A DNA stretch of 5,860 bases, taken from positions 1 through 5,860 of the forward strand of contig VERC01000163.1 of the NCBI GenBank assembly GCA_018882825.1. The letters run 5' to 3'. The notes below the pieces were generated by a model. It did not search any database. It was not told where the DNA came from and saw nothing but the letters and a program-made list of their open reading frames with translations. Of this stretch, positions 1-4,981 are shown piece after piece (position 1 is the first letter of the stretch; each line of letters begins with the position of its first letter). The translations under genes and the position numbers were made by a program. Source of the DNA: Acidimicrobiia bacterium. GTDB taxonomy: Bacteria; Actinomycetota; Acidimicrobiia; Acidimicrobiales; Acidimicrobilacustridaceae.

Positions 1-211
1 GCTCACCGGTGCCCCCTGGCCCGTCACCGTCGCCGCCGATGCACCCATCGACGATGTGGTGGAGGCGTTCGTCGAGAACCGTGGTTCGTCGATCGTGGTC
101 GTCGACGAGGCCGATCGACCGTTGGGTCGCATCCTCGCCGACGACGTCATCGACGCGCTGTTGCCCGATCGTGAGCGCGGCCGCCGCCACTTCACCGGCA
201 TCCTCTCCTGA
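1..211 (+). CDS. CBS-domain protein, C-terminal end only (possibly MgtE-like)
   Basis: The 5' end lies outside the window; reading codons from base 2 gives 69 residues ending at TGA 209-211. The visible part reads as the second half of a CBS domain: a strand and turn (PVTVAADAPIDDVVEAF), the helix, then the hydrophobic strand SSIVVVDEADRPLGRI and a helix DDVIDALLPD, followed by a short basic tail ending in FTGILS. CBS pairs bind adenine nucleotides or Mg2+ and gate transporters and enzymes. The gene sits 11 bases before an Nramp-like transporter on the same strand, so the two are probably co-transcribed. In actinobacteria such a partner is often an MgtE-N/CBS protein, which would fit a magnesium role, but the diagnostic N-terminal domain is not visible here. 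The CBS call is good; the MgtE link is inference. Confidence 0.75.
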   Translation, partial: LTGAPWPVTVAADAPIDDVVEAFVENRGSSIVVVDEADRPLGRILADDVIDALLPDRERGRRHFTGILS

Positions 212-222
212 TCGGTTCCGAC

Positions 223-1509
223 ATGGCCGACGAGACCCACGCCCCCGAACCGGCCGGCGAGAGGACCGTCGCGCCCCGACGTCGACGGCGGCTCTACCTG
301 TGGTTGGCGGTGCTCGGTCCCGGGCTGGTGGCCGCCAATGCCGGCAACGACGCCGGTGGCATCGCCACCTACGCGTCGGCAGGATCGCAGTTCGGGTACC
401 GGACCCTGTTCGTGATGCTGCTCGTCACCGTGGCGCTGATCGTCGTGCAGGAGATGTCGGCCCGGCTCGGGGCCCACACCGGTGAGGGCCTCATGGCGCT
501 CATCCGCGAGCAGTTCCCGCTGCGGGCGTCGGCGTTCGCCATCGTCATGTTGCTCATCGCCAACCTCGGTCTGGTGGTCTCCGAGTTCGCCGGCATCGGC
601 GCCGCCTTCGAACTGTTCGGCGTGTCGCGCTACATCTCCATCCCCATCGCCGCCGTCGCCATCTGGGCGGTCGTCGTGTTCGGGAACTACCGCTACGCCG
701 AGCGGGCGTTCCTGCTGCTGGGGCTGGCGTTCATCGCCTATCCGATCGCCGCGGTGCTGGGCCGGCCCGACTGGGGCGAGGTGGCGTCGAACACGTTCAT
801 CCCCCACATGCTCGGCACCAAGGAGTTCCTCTTCCTCGTCGTCGCCCTCATCGGGACGACCATCACGCCGTACATGCAGCTCTATCAAGCGGCTGCCGTG
901 GCCGACAGCGGCACCGGTCCCGACGAGTACCGCATGGTCCGCATCGACACGATCACCGGTGCGATCTTCGCCAACATCGTCTCGATGGCGATCATCATCG
1001 CCACGGCCACGGCCATCGGTGGTTCCGGGCCGTTGTCGTCGGCCAAGGAGGCCGCCGAGGCCCTCGAGCCCGTGGCCGGTTCCGGTGCCCAGGTGCTGTT
1101 CGGCATCGGGCTGCTCGGTGCCTCGGCCCTCGCCGCCGCGGTGGTGCCGCTGGCCACCTCCTATGCGGTGGCCGAGGCCATCGGCGTGGAGCGCTCGGTG
1201 TCGCGCACGTTCCGAGAAGCGCCGTTGTTCATGGGTCTGTTCACCGCGCTCATCGTCATCGGGTCGCTGGTGGCGCTCGTACCCGGCAACCTCATCGACC
1301 TTCTGCTCAACATGCAGGTGCTCAACGGACTCATCACCCCGATCATCCTGTTGTTCATCCTCCTGTTGGCCAACCGCCGCTCGGTGCTGGGCGATGCCGC
1401 CAACGGTCCGAAGTTGCGCGTGCTCGCCGCGGTGATCGTGGTCGTGGTCGCAGTGCTCGCCGTCGTGGTGCTGGTCCAGACCGTGGCCGGTTGGTTCGGC
1501 CTGCTCTGA
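223..1509 (+). CDS. Nramp (SLC11)-superfamily divalent cation transporter, NRMT/Mg-type candidate
   Basis: A 428-residue inner-membrane protein with about 11 hydrophobic helices (roughly 24-44, 60-80, 100-125, 138-154, 161-179, 200-226, 243-265, 290-320, 334-353, 357-383, 398-422) after an arginine-rich cytoplasmic N-terminus (residues 19-23). The LeuT-fold landmarks are present: GPG at 32-34, the unwound TM1 segment NDAGG (42-46) followed by GSQFGY (54-59), and the unwound TM6 segment TTITPY (212-217). Against the family motifs DPGN and A-x-x-M-P-H, the metal-binding Asp is kept (D43). The Asn becomes Gly46, the metal-selecting Met becomes Thr215, the following His becomes Tyr217, and the TM3 proton-path Glu appears to be Gly124, with E121 at the nearby Asp position. 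This departs from MntH and resembles Nramp-related magnesium transporters, so Mg2+ uptake, perhaps not proton-coupled, is the inferred role. The ATG lies 11 bases after the CBS gene with no clear Shine-Dalgarno, consistent with translation following on from that gene. Confidence 0.88.
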   Translation: MADETHAPEPAGERTVAPRRRRRLYLWLAVLGPGLVAANAGNDAGGIATYASAGSQFGYRTLFVMLLVTVALIVVQEMSARLGAHTGEGLMALIREQFPLRASAFAIVMLLIANLGLVVSEFAGIGAAFELFGVSRYISIPIAAVAIWAVVVFGNYRYAERAFLLLGLAFIAYPIAAVLGRPDWGEVASNTFIPHMLGTKEFLFLVVALIGTTITPYMQLYQAAAVADSGTGPDEYRMVRIDTITGAIFANIVSMAIIIATATAIGGSGPLSSAKEAAEALEPVAGSGAQVLFGIGLLGASALAAAVVPLATSYAVAEAIGVERSVSRTFREAPLFMGLFTALIVIGSLVALVPGNLIDLLLNMQVLNGLITPIILLFILLLANRRSVLGDAANGPKLRVLAAVIVVVVAVLAVVVLVQTVAGWFGLL

Positions 1510-1528
1510 GCCTCCGGCCGGACGATGG

Positions 1529-1534
1529 CAGGCT
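1529..1534 (+). promoter_or_regulatory. Putative -10 element of a leaderless promoter (cupin gene)
   Basis: The hexamer CAGGCT followed by G ends exactly 6 bases before the GTG start, which would place transcription initiation at or next to the start codon. No Shine-Dalgarno is visible and no convincing -35 lies 16-18 bases upstream. It matches in form and spacing the GAGACT hexamer before the next gene, and that match is the main support. The gap to the transporter stop is only 31 bases, so read-through from upstream is also possible. Confidence 0.4.
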
Positions 1535-1540
1535 GACGGG

Positions 1541-1912
1541 GTGGACTACCTGCGCATCTGGGCCGACGAGTCGGGGGAGAGCCACCTCGAGGAGGTGACG
1601 ATCGCCCGTACGGTCGTGCCGGCCGAACCGGGCACCGTCGAACTGCATGTGTCGGCACCGCTCGCCGTCGATCGACTGCAGTTCCTCGAGGCGATCGCCG
1701 TTGACCAGGTGCCCGACTTGCACTGTGCGCCGCGACGGCAGCTCGTGGTGTGGCTCGACGGCTGGGTGCGCATCACCACGAGCGACGGCGACTCGCGCAC
1801 CCTGCCGGCCGGTGCGGTGGTGCTGGCCGAGGACCTGCACGGTGCCGGGCACATGACCGAGCACGAACCCGGTGTGCGCCGGATCGTGCAGATCCCGCTC
1901 GAACCCGCCTGA
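1541..1912 (+). CDS. Small single-domain cupin protein
   Basis: A 123-residue soluble protein starting at GTG. The second half carries a degenerate cupin barrel: H61-x-x-PRRQ (64-67), then VVWLDGWVRI with the conserved turn Gly74, the second-motif core D84...LPAG (88-91), VVLAED (93-98), and G103-H104. The pattern H..APRRQ...L.G followed by the PAG and EDLHGAGH segments is typical of a widespread family of small uncharacterised bacterial cupins. The usual HxH plus Glu metal triad is reduced: H61 and H104 are the obvious candidate ligands and an HxH pair is absent, so metal binding and enzyme activity are uncertain. The first 45 residues (DYLRIWADESGESHLEEV) match the strand-rich N-terminal part of these proteins. 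No ribosome-binding site is seen, and a leaderless start is likely. No substrate can be assigned. Confidence 0.8.
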   Translation: MDYLRIWADESGESHLEEVTIARTVVPAEPGTVELHVSAPLAVDRLQFLEAIAVDQVPDLHCAPRRQLVVWLDGWVRITTSDGDSRTLPAGAVVLAEDLHGAGHMTEHEPGVRRIVQIPLEPA

Positions 1913-1960
1913 GTCCACTCCTCTACGACACTGCGTCGGCATCGAACCGTCGTCGTGGGT

Positions 1961-1966
1961 GAGACT
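1961..1966 (+). promoter_or_regulatory. Putative -10 element of a leaderless promoter (NTF2-like gene)
   Basis: GAGACT followed by G, with exactly 6 bases (GCCCCC) between it and the ATG at 1973. This is the same arrangement as the CAGGCT-G hexamer before the cupin gene (shared core AGRCTG). The absence of a Shine-Dalgarno before 1973 and the 60-base gap to the previous gene favour a dedicated leaderless promoter. No clear -35 is seen. Confidence 0.4.
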
Positions 1967-1972
1967 GCCCCC

Positions 1973-2476
1973 ATGACACTCGACGACCTGCTCGCCCGGG
2001 CCGAGATCACCGATGTGATCCAGCGTCTCGCCCGCGGCACCGACCGACTCGACCGCGACCTGATGGCCTCGTGCTATCACCCCGACGGTTTCGACGATCA
2101 CAACTCGTTCCGCGGTTCGGGCACCGAGTTCGCCGACTGGGTGTGCACCGTGCTCCCGCACTTCGCCGCCACCACCCACTTCATCGCCCTGCCCCACATC
2201 CGGCTCGACGGGGACGTCGCTCTGGTCGACACCTACTGCGTGGCCCATCACGTCGGTCGACCGGGTGACGACGGCATGGCCACCGACATGGTGATGGGCC
2301 TGCGCTACATCGACCGCTTCGAGCGCCGTGGCGGGGTGTGGCTGATCGCCGAGCGGGTGTGCGCCTTCGACTGGAACTACACGGTGCCGTTCGATCCGGC
2401 CGCCACCTTCCAGTGGGACGAGGACTTCACCGTGGGCCGTCGCGACCGCACCGACCCCTCGTACCGGGATCTCTAG
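1973..2476 (+). CDS. NTF2/SnoaL-like fold protein, probable dehydratase- or isomerase-type
   Basis: A 167-residue protein with the cone-shaped alpha+beta barrel pattern of the NTF2/SnoaL superfamily. An N-terminal helix (LLARAEITDVIQRLARG) is followed by the D24..D27..D29 helix, the hallmark Y35-H-P-D-G-F strand, T68-H69 starting the mid-barrel strand with H75, D86-T-Y, H92-H93, and a C-terminal hairpin (RYIDRFERRGGVWLIAERV). In scytalone dehydratase and bile-acid 7-alpha-dehydratase relatives, equivalent Tyr, Asp and His residues line the pocket. Here D24 and H69 are kept as candidates, while the expected pocket Tyr on helix 2 is Gly22. I chose ATG 1973 over the in-frame GTG at 1955 because homologous proteins begin near this helix and the -10-like hexamer lies between the two starts. 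Specific substrate unknown; a role in polyketide, steroid or aromatic turnover is typical of the family but unproven here. Confidence 0.8.
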   Translation: MTLDDLLARAEITDVIQRLARGTDRLDRDLMASCYHPDGFDDHNSFRGSGTEFADWVCTVLPHFAATTHFIALPHIRLDGDVALVDTYCVAHHVGRPGDDGMATDMVMGLRYIDRFERRGGVWLIAERVCAFDWNYTVPFDPAATFQWDEDFTVGRRDRTDPSYRDL

Positions 2477-2490
2477 GCCCTGCCCGCTCC

Positions 2491-2519
2491 TTGTCGCCCT
2501 CGGCGGGTCCCACTACGGT
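2491..2519 (+). promoter_or_regulatory. Putative sigma70-type promoter for the substrate-binding protein gene
   Basis: A -35-like TTGTCG (2491-2496) and a -10-like TACGGT (2514-2519) are separated by exactly 17 bases. Initiation would fall near 2525-2527, giving a leader of about 85 bases. A weak inverted repeat, CCCGC (2483-2487) with GCGGG (2503-2507), begins 7 bases after the NTF2 stop and overlaps the promoter. It could be a weak terminator for the upstream gene or an operator; no U-tract follows it. Confidence 0.5.
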
Positions 2520-2526
2520 GACGGCG

Positions 2527-2587
2527 TCCCCGAACGGGGGCCATGGCGGCGTCCGGATCCACGGGCCCCGTCGCCCGGGACACCGGG
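2527..2587 (+). other. GC-rich structured 5' leader with two small hairpins
   Basis: Within the predicted leader of the lipoprotein gene, CCCC (2528-2531) can pair with GGGG (2536-2539) around a GAAC loop, and CCCGG (2574-2578) with CCGGG (2583-2587) around GACA. The segment between them is also GC-rich with alternative pairings. It matches no riboswitch I recognise; chance pairing in GC-rich DNA is a real alternative. Confidence 0.25.
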
Positions 2588-2596
2588 AAGATCACC

Positions 2597-2602
2597 AGGA
2601 GG
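2597..2602 (+). promoter_or_regulatory. Shine-Dalgarno AGGAGG deciding the GTG start at 2610
   Basis: AGGAGG lies 7 bases before GTG 2610. It favours that start over the internal ATG at 2670, which has no comparable site and would remove the basic n-region of the signal peptide. It is the best ribosome-binding site on the plus strand and contrasts with the two leaderless-looking genes upstream. Confidence 0.75.
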
Positions 2603-2609
2603 GGTACAC

Positions 2610-4025
2610 GTGCCTACAGGGCAGGAGACGCGACCGGTGCGCCGGTCCACTCGACGTCGGAGTGTGACGATGGCCATCGGCCTCGCCGCCGCACTCGCCG
2701 TCCTCGCCGCCGCATGCGGTGGCGGACGATCGGGATCGTCGAACAACAGCGGTGGCGGCTCGTCCAACACCAAGGGAACCAACTTCGGCACGATGATGTC
2801 GCCGTGCGGTTCGGGTGACGCCAAGGGCGCCACCGCCCAGGGTGTGACCGACACCTCGATCACCATCGGCTACGGCGACGACGCCGGCTACGCCTCGGCC
2901 CCGGGTCTCAACAAGGAGATGTCGGACGCCATCAAGGCCATGATCAAGTGGTGCAACGACCAGGGCGGCATCAACGGCCGCACCGTGGTCGGCAAGTACT
3001 ACGACGCCGCCATCCTCAACGTGAACAACGTGATGACCGAGGCCTGCGGCCAGGTCTTCATGCTGGTCGGTCAGGGCTGGTCGCTCGACTCCGCCCAGGA
3101 GCAGACCCGTGTGGCCTGTGGTCTGGCGTCGGTGCCCACCTACACGGTGTCGCCCCAGTTCGCCAACGGTCCGTTGATGTACCAGCCCACTCCGAATCCG
3201 GGCGACTACATGAACGCCTCGCCGATGTTCACCTTCGCTCAGAAGTTCCCGACGCAGGTGAAGAAGGCGGCGACGTTCTACGCCAACTACGCGGCGACGA
3301 TCGACTCCACCGAGAAGGCCGTCCTCGCCGGCAAGCAGGCCGGCTGGGAGTTCCTCGCCTGCGACCAGGTGTACAACATCGGTGGTGAGGCCAACTGGAC
3401 GCCGTTCCTCCAGCGTCTCAAGGACTGCGGTGCCGAGGTCGTGTACTTCTCCGGCTCGCCGGCCCCGAACTTCCAGAACGTGCTGGACGCGGCCAAGACC
3501 ATCAACTTCAACCCGATGTGGTTCCAGGAAGCGAACTTCTACGACACGAACTTCGCCAAGTGGAACACCAACGGCAATGCCGACAACGTGTACGTGCGCA
3601 TGACGTACTACCCGTTCGAGCAGGCCGACAAGGTGCCGGCGGTCAAGCAGTACATGGAGATCGTGAAGGCCAACGGTGGTTCCACCAGCCTCCTCGGCAT
3701 GCAGGCCACCGCGGCCTTCCTGCTGTGGGCGCAGGGGGCCCAGTCCTGTGGCTCCACGCTCACCCGTGACTGCATGATGTCGACGCTGGCCAAGGTCACG
3801 TCGTTCGACGCCGGTGGTCTGCAGTCACCGGCCAACCCGGGCGGCAATCTCCCCGGCGACTGCGGTCTCGTGCTGAAGATGAAGGGCTCCACCTACGAGC
3901 AGGTGATCCCGACCACCATCGGCACCCAGGCCTGCGATTCCAAGTACCTGGTCAAGCTGGTCGGTCCCGTGGTGGACAGGGCCAAGCTCGACGGCAACCG
4001 CATCTCGCAGGCGGGCAAGTCCTGA
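2610..4025 (+). CDS. ABC transporter substrate-binding lipoprotein, LivK-like (periplasmic-binding type I)
   Basis: A 471-residue exported protein. An arginine-rich n-region (residues 8-17), a hydrophobic core (about 20-35) and a lipobox ending AAAC put the lipidated Cys at 36, followed by a Gly/Ser/Asn-rich linker (37-60) as in surface lipoproteins. The mature part opens with TDTSITIGYG (80-89), the first strand of Leu/Ile/Val- and amide-binding proteins. It continues with DAIKAMIKWCNDQGGINGR (106-124), the family's signature helix and turn, and shows two alternating alpha/beta lobes (for example AATFYANYAAT and GAEVVYFSG). The usual role is capturing amino acids, amides, urea or aromatic acids for an ABC importer. 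Beyond Cys36 there are ten cysteines (66, 115, 146, 170, 251, 273, 380, 388, 418, 442), enough for five disulfides, more than in classical LivK. No permease or ATPase gene lies beside it, so it probably serves components encoded elsewhere. The ligand cannot be read from the sequence. Confidence 0.9.
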   Translation: MPTGQETRPVRRSTRRRSVTMAIGLAAALAVLAAACGGGRSGSSNNSGGGSSNTKGTNFGTMMSPCGSGDAKGATAQGVTDTSITIGYGDDAGYASAPGLNKEMSDAIKAMIKWCNDQGGINGRTVVGKYYDAAILNVNNVMTEACGQVFMLVGQGWSLDSAQEQTRVACGLASVPTYTVSPQFANGPLMYQPTPNPGDYMNASPMFTFAQKFPTQVKKAATFYANYAATIDSTEKAVLAGKQAGWEFLACDQVYNIGGEANWTPFLQRLKDCGAEVVYFSGSPAPNFQNVLDAAKTINFNPMWFQEANFYDTNFAKWNTNGNADNVYVRMTYYPFEQADKVPAVKQYMEIVKANGGSTSLLGMQATAAFLLWAQGAQSCGSTLTRDCMMSTLAKVTSFDAGGLQSPANPGGNLPGDCGLVLKMKGSTYEQVIPTTIGTQACDSKYLVKLVGPVVDRAKLDGNRISQAGKS

Positions 4026-4051
4026 CCTGACGGGTTGCGTCCCGCGCCTTT

Positions 4052-4089
4052 CGAGGGCGGTCGTCGGAGCGATCCGGCGGCCGCCCTCG
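4052..4089 (+). terminator. Strong intergenic hairpin, probable terminator between convergent genes
   Basis: Bases 4052-4068 pair with 4073-4089 to form a 17-bp stem (two G-U pairs) closed by a GCGA tetraloop of the GNRA class, 26 bases after the lipoprotein stop. The two G-U pairs become A-C mismatches in the opposite-strand RNA, so the fold is best in plus-strand transcripts. No U-tract follows, as is often the case in high-GC actinobacteria. The 77-base gap also serves the convergent SDR gene, so weaker bidirectional action is possible. Confidence 0.65.
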
Positions 4090-4102
4090 GCGCGTCACGG
4101 CC

Positions 4103-4876
4103 TCAGACCTTGTAGCCCCCGTCGACGCTGATGACCTGACCGGTGATGCCCAGACCGTCGTCGGCCACGAGCAATGTGGCCATCCCGGTGAGCTCCTCGG
4201 GGGCGAGGACGCGGTTCTGCAACGCGAACGACGAGGCCCACGCCTCGGCCTCGGCGGCCGTCATGCCCTTCGATGCGCCGATGACCTCCCAGTCGATCAG
4301 CGACGTCGACGTCCATCCCGGACACAGCAGGTTCACGGTGATGCCGTGCGGCGCGCCGGCGGCGGCCAACTGCTTGGTGAATCCGGCCAGACCGTGCTTG
4401 GCGGTCACGTAGGCGAGGTTGGCGCCGGTGTGCTTGGACGCCCCCGAACCGATGCTCAGGATCCGCCCGTAGCCCTGTTCGCGCATGGCCGGCAGGGCAG
4501 CCCGGGTCGTCCAGAACGCAGAGGTCAGGTTGAGGGTGACGGTGTCCTCGAACGTGGCGTCGTCGCCGTCGAACGGATCGTGATGGCGACCGGCACTGCC
4601 CCCGACATTGTTGAGCAGGATGTCGATCCGGCCGAACTCGCGCAGCGCAGCCCGCACCGGTTCGCGGGCGTCGTCGCGGTCCATGGCGTCGGCCACGACC
4701 GCTCGGCCATCTCCCCCTTCGGCCCGCATCTGCTCGACCACGGCATCGAGGTCGCTCTGGGTGCGTGAGGAGATCACCACGGTGGCGCCTTCGCGAGCCC
4801 AGCGCAGGGCGATGGCCCGGCCGATGCCCCGTCCACCGCCGGTCACCACGGCGATACGTCCCTCGAGTTGTCCCAC
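4103..4876 (-). CDS. Classical short-chain dehydrogenase/reductase (FabG-like SDR)
   Basis: A 257-residue cytosolic oxidoreductase whose length is typical of classical SDRs. The Rossmann motif TGGGRGIG is at 12-19, the NNVG version of NNAG at 89-92, catalytic N116, S144, Y156 and K160 (AYVTAKHG), then CPG near residue 184, and the family's usual ending GQVISVDGGYKV. Arg38 after the second strand (ISSRT) favours NADP(H) over NAD(H). Such enzymes interconvert a hydroxyl and a ketone; 3-oxoacyl-ACP reductase and steroid or other alcohol dehydrogenase activities cannot be told apart here. The GTG start at 4876-4874 is chosen because a GGGAGG site (4888-4883) lies 6 bases upstream and the protein then opens with GQLEGRIAVVTGG, right for the family. 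The frame stays open further upstream, but that part overlaps the divergent gene and has no SDR character. Its neighbours are convergent and divergent, so it appears monocistronic within the window. Confidence 0.93.
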   Translation of the reverse strand: MGQLEGRIAVVTGGGRGIGRAIALRWAREGATVVISSRTQSDLDAVVEQMRAEGGDGRAVVADAMDRDDAREPVRAALREFGRIDILLNNVGGSAGRHHDPFDGDDATFEDTVTLNLTSAFWTTRAALPAMREQGYGRILSIGSGASKHTGANLAYVTAKHGLAGFTKQLAAAGAPHGITVNLLCPGWTSTSLIDWEVIGASKGMTAAEAEAWASSFALQNRVLAPEELTGMATLLVADDGLGITGQVISVDGGYKV

Positions 4877-4882
4877 GGCTGA

Positions 4883-4888
4883 CCTCCC
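4883..4888 (-). promoter_or_regulatory. Shine-Dalgarno GGGAGG of the SDR gene
   Basis: Read on the minus strand, GGGAGG followed by TCAGCC precedes the GTG start, a 6-base spacing. It fixes the start at 4876 within a frame that stays open far upstream. No convincing -35/-10 pair for this gene could be picked out in the 105-base divergent gap (4877-4981). Confidence 0.7.
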
Positions 4889-4964
4889 GGGCAAGACTGT
4901 CACAGCGTTCAGGATGGTGAGAGCAAGGTGCCGATCCGAACCCGGTCGATCCCCACGGAGCGAA

Positions 4965-4970
4965 TAAGGT
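4965..4970 (+). promoter_or_regulatory. Putative -10 element for the membrane protein gene
   Basis: TAAGGT fits the TAnnnT actinobacterial -10 pattern and stands out as an AT-containing patch (GAATAAGGT) in the 105-base divergent gap. It ends 11 bases before the ATG at 4982, so the transcript would have only a few leader bases. The AGGA at 4975-4978 is just 3 bases from the ATG, too close for a good Shine-Dalgarno. No clear -35 is seen. Confidence 0.45.
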
Positions 4971-4981
4971 CGCGAGGAACC

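Noticed and set aside
9..485. A 158-codon plus-strand open frame across the CBS end and transporter start
   Set aside because: It is Arg/Pro/Ser-rich with no domain; the alternative frames give a CBS domain and an Nramp N-terminus.
482..1435. A 317-codon plus-strand open frame inside the transporter gene
   Set aside because: It is a Ser/Arg/Pro-rich out-of-frame reading of the Nramp-like gene, whose own frame has clear helices and family motifs.
1955..1972. GTG 1955 as an earlier start for the NTF2-like gene
   Set aside because: It adds only six residues not expected in the family, has no Shine-Dalgarno, and lies upstream of the probable -10 element.
1355..2251. A 298-codon open frame on the minus strand across the transporter end, cupin and NTF2-like gene
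   Set aside because: It is antisense to three well-supported genes, rich in Arg/Gly/His low-complexity sequence with no domain pattern, and typical of open antisense frames in GC-rich DNA.
2543..2818. A 91-codon open frame starting at ATG 2543 in the lipoprotein leader
   Set aside because: It overlaps the signal peptide coding region out of frame, lacks a ribosome-binding site and has no recognisable domain.
4031..4045. Short inverted repeat CGGG/CCCG after the lipoprotein stop
   Set aside because: Only 4 bp, expected by chance in this composition; the 17-bp hairpin just downstream is far stronger.
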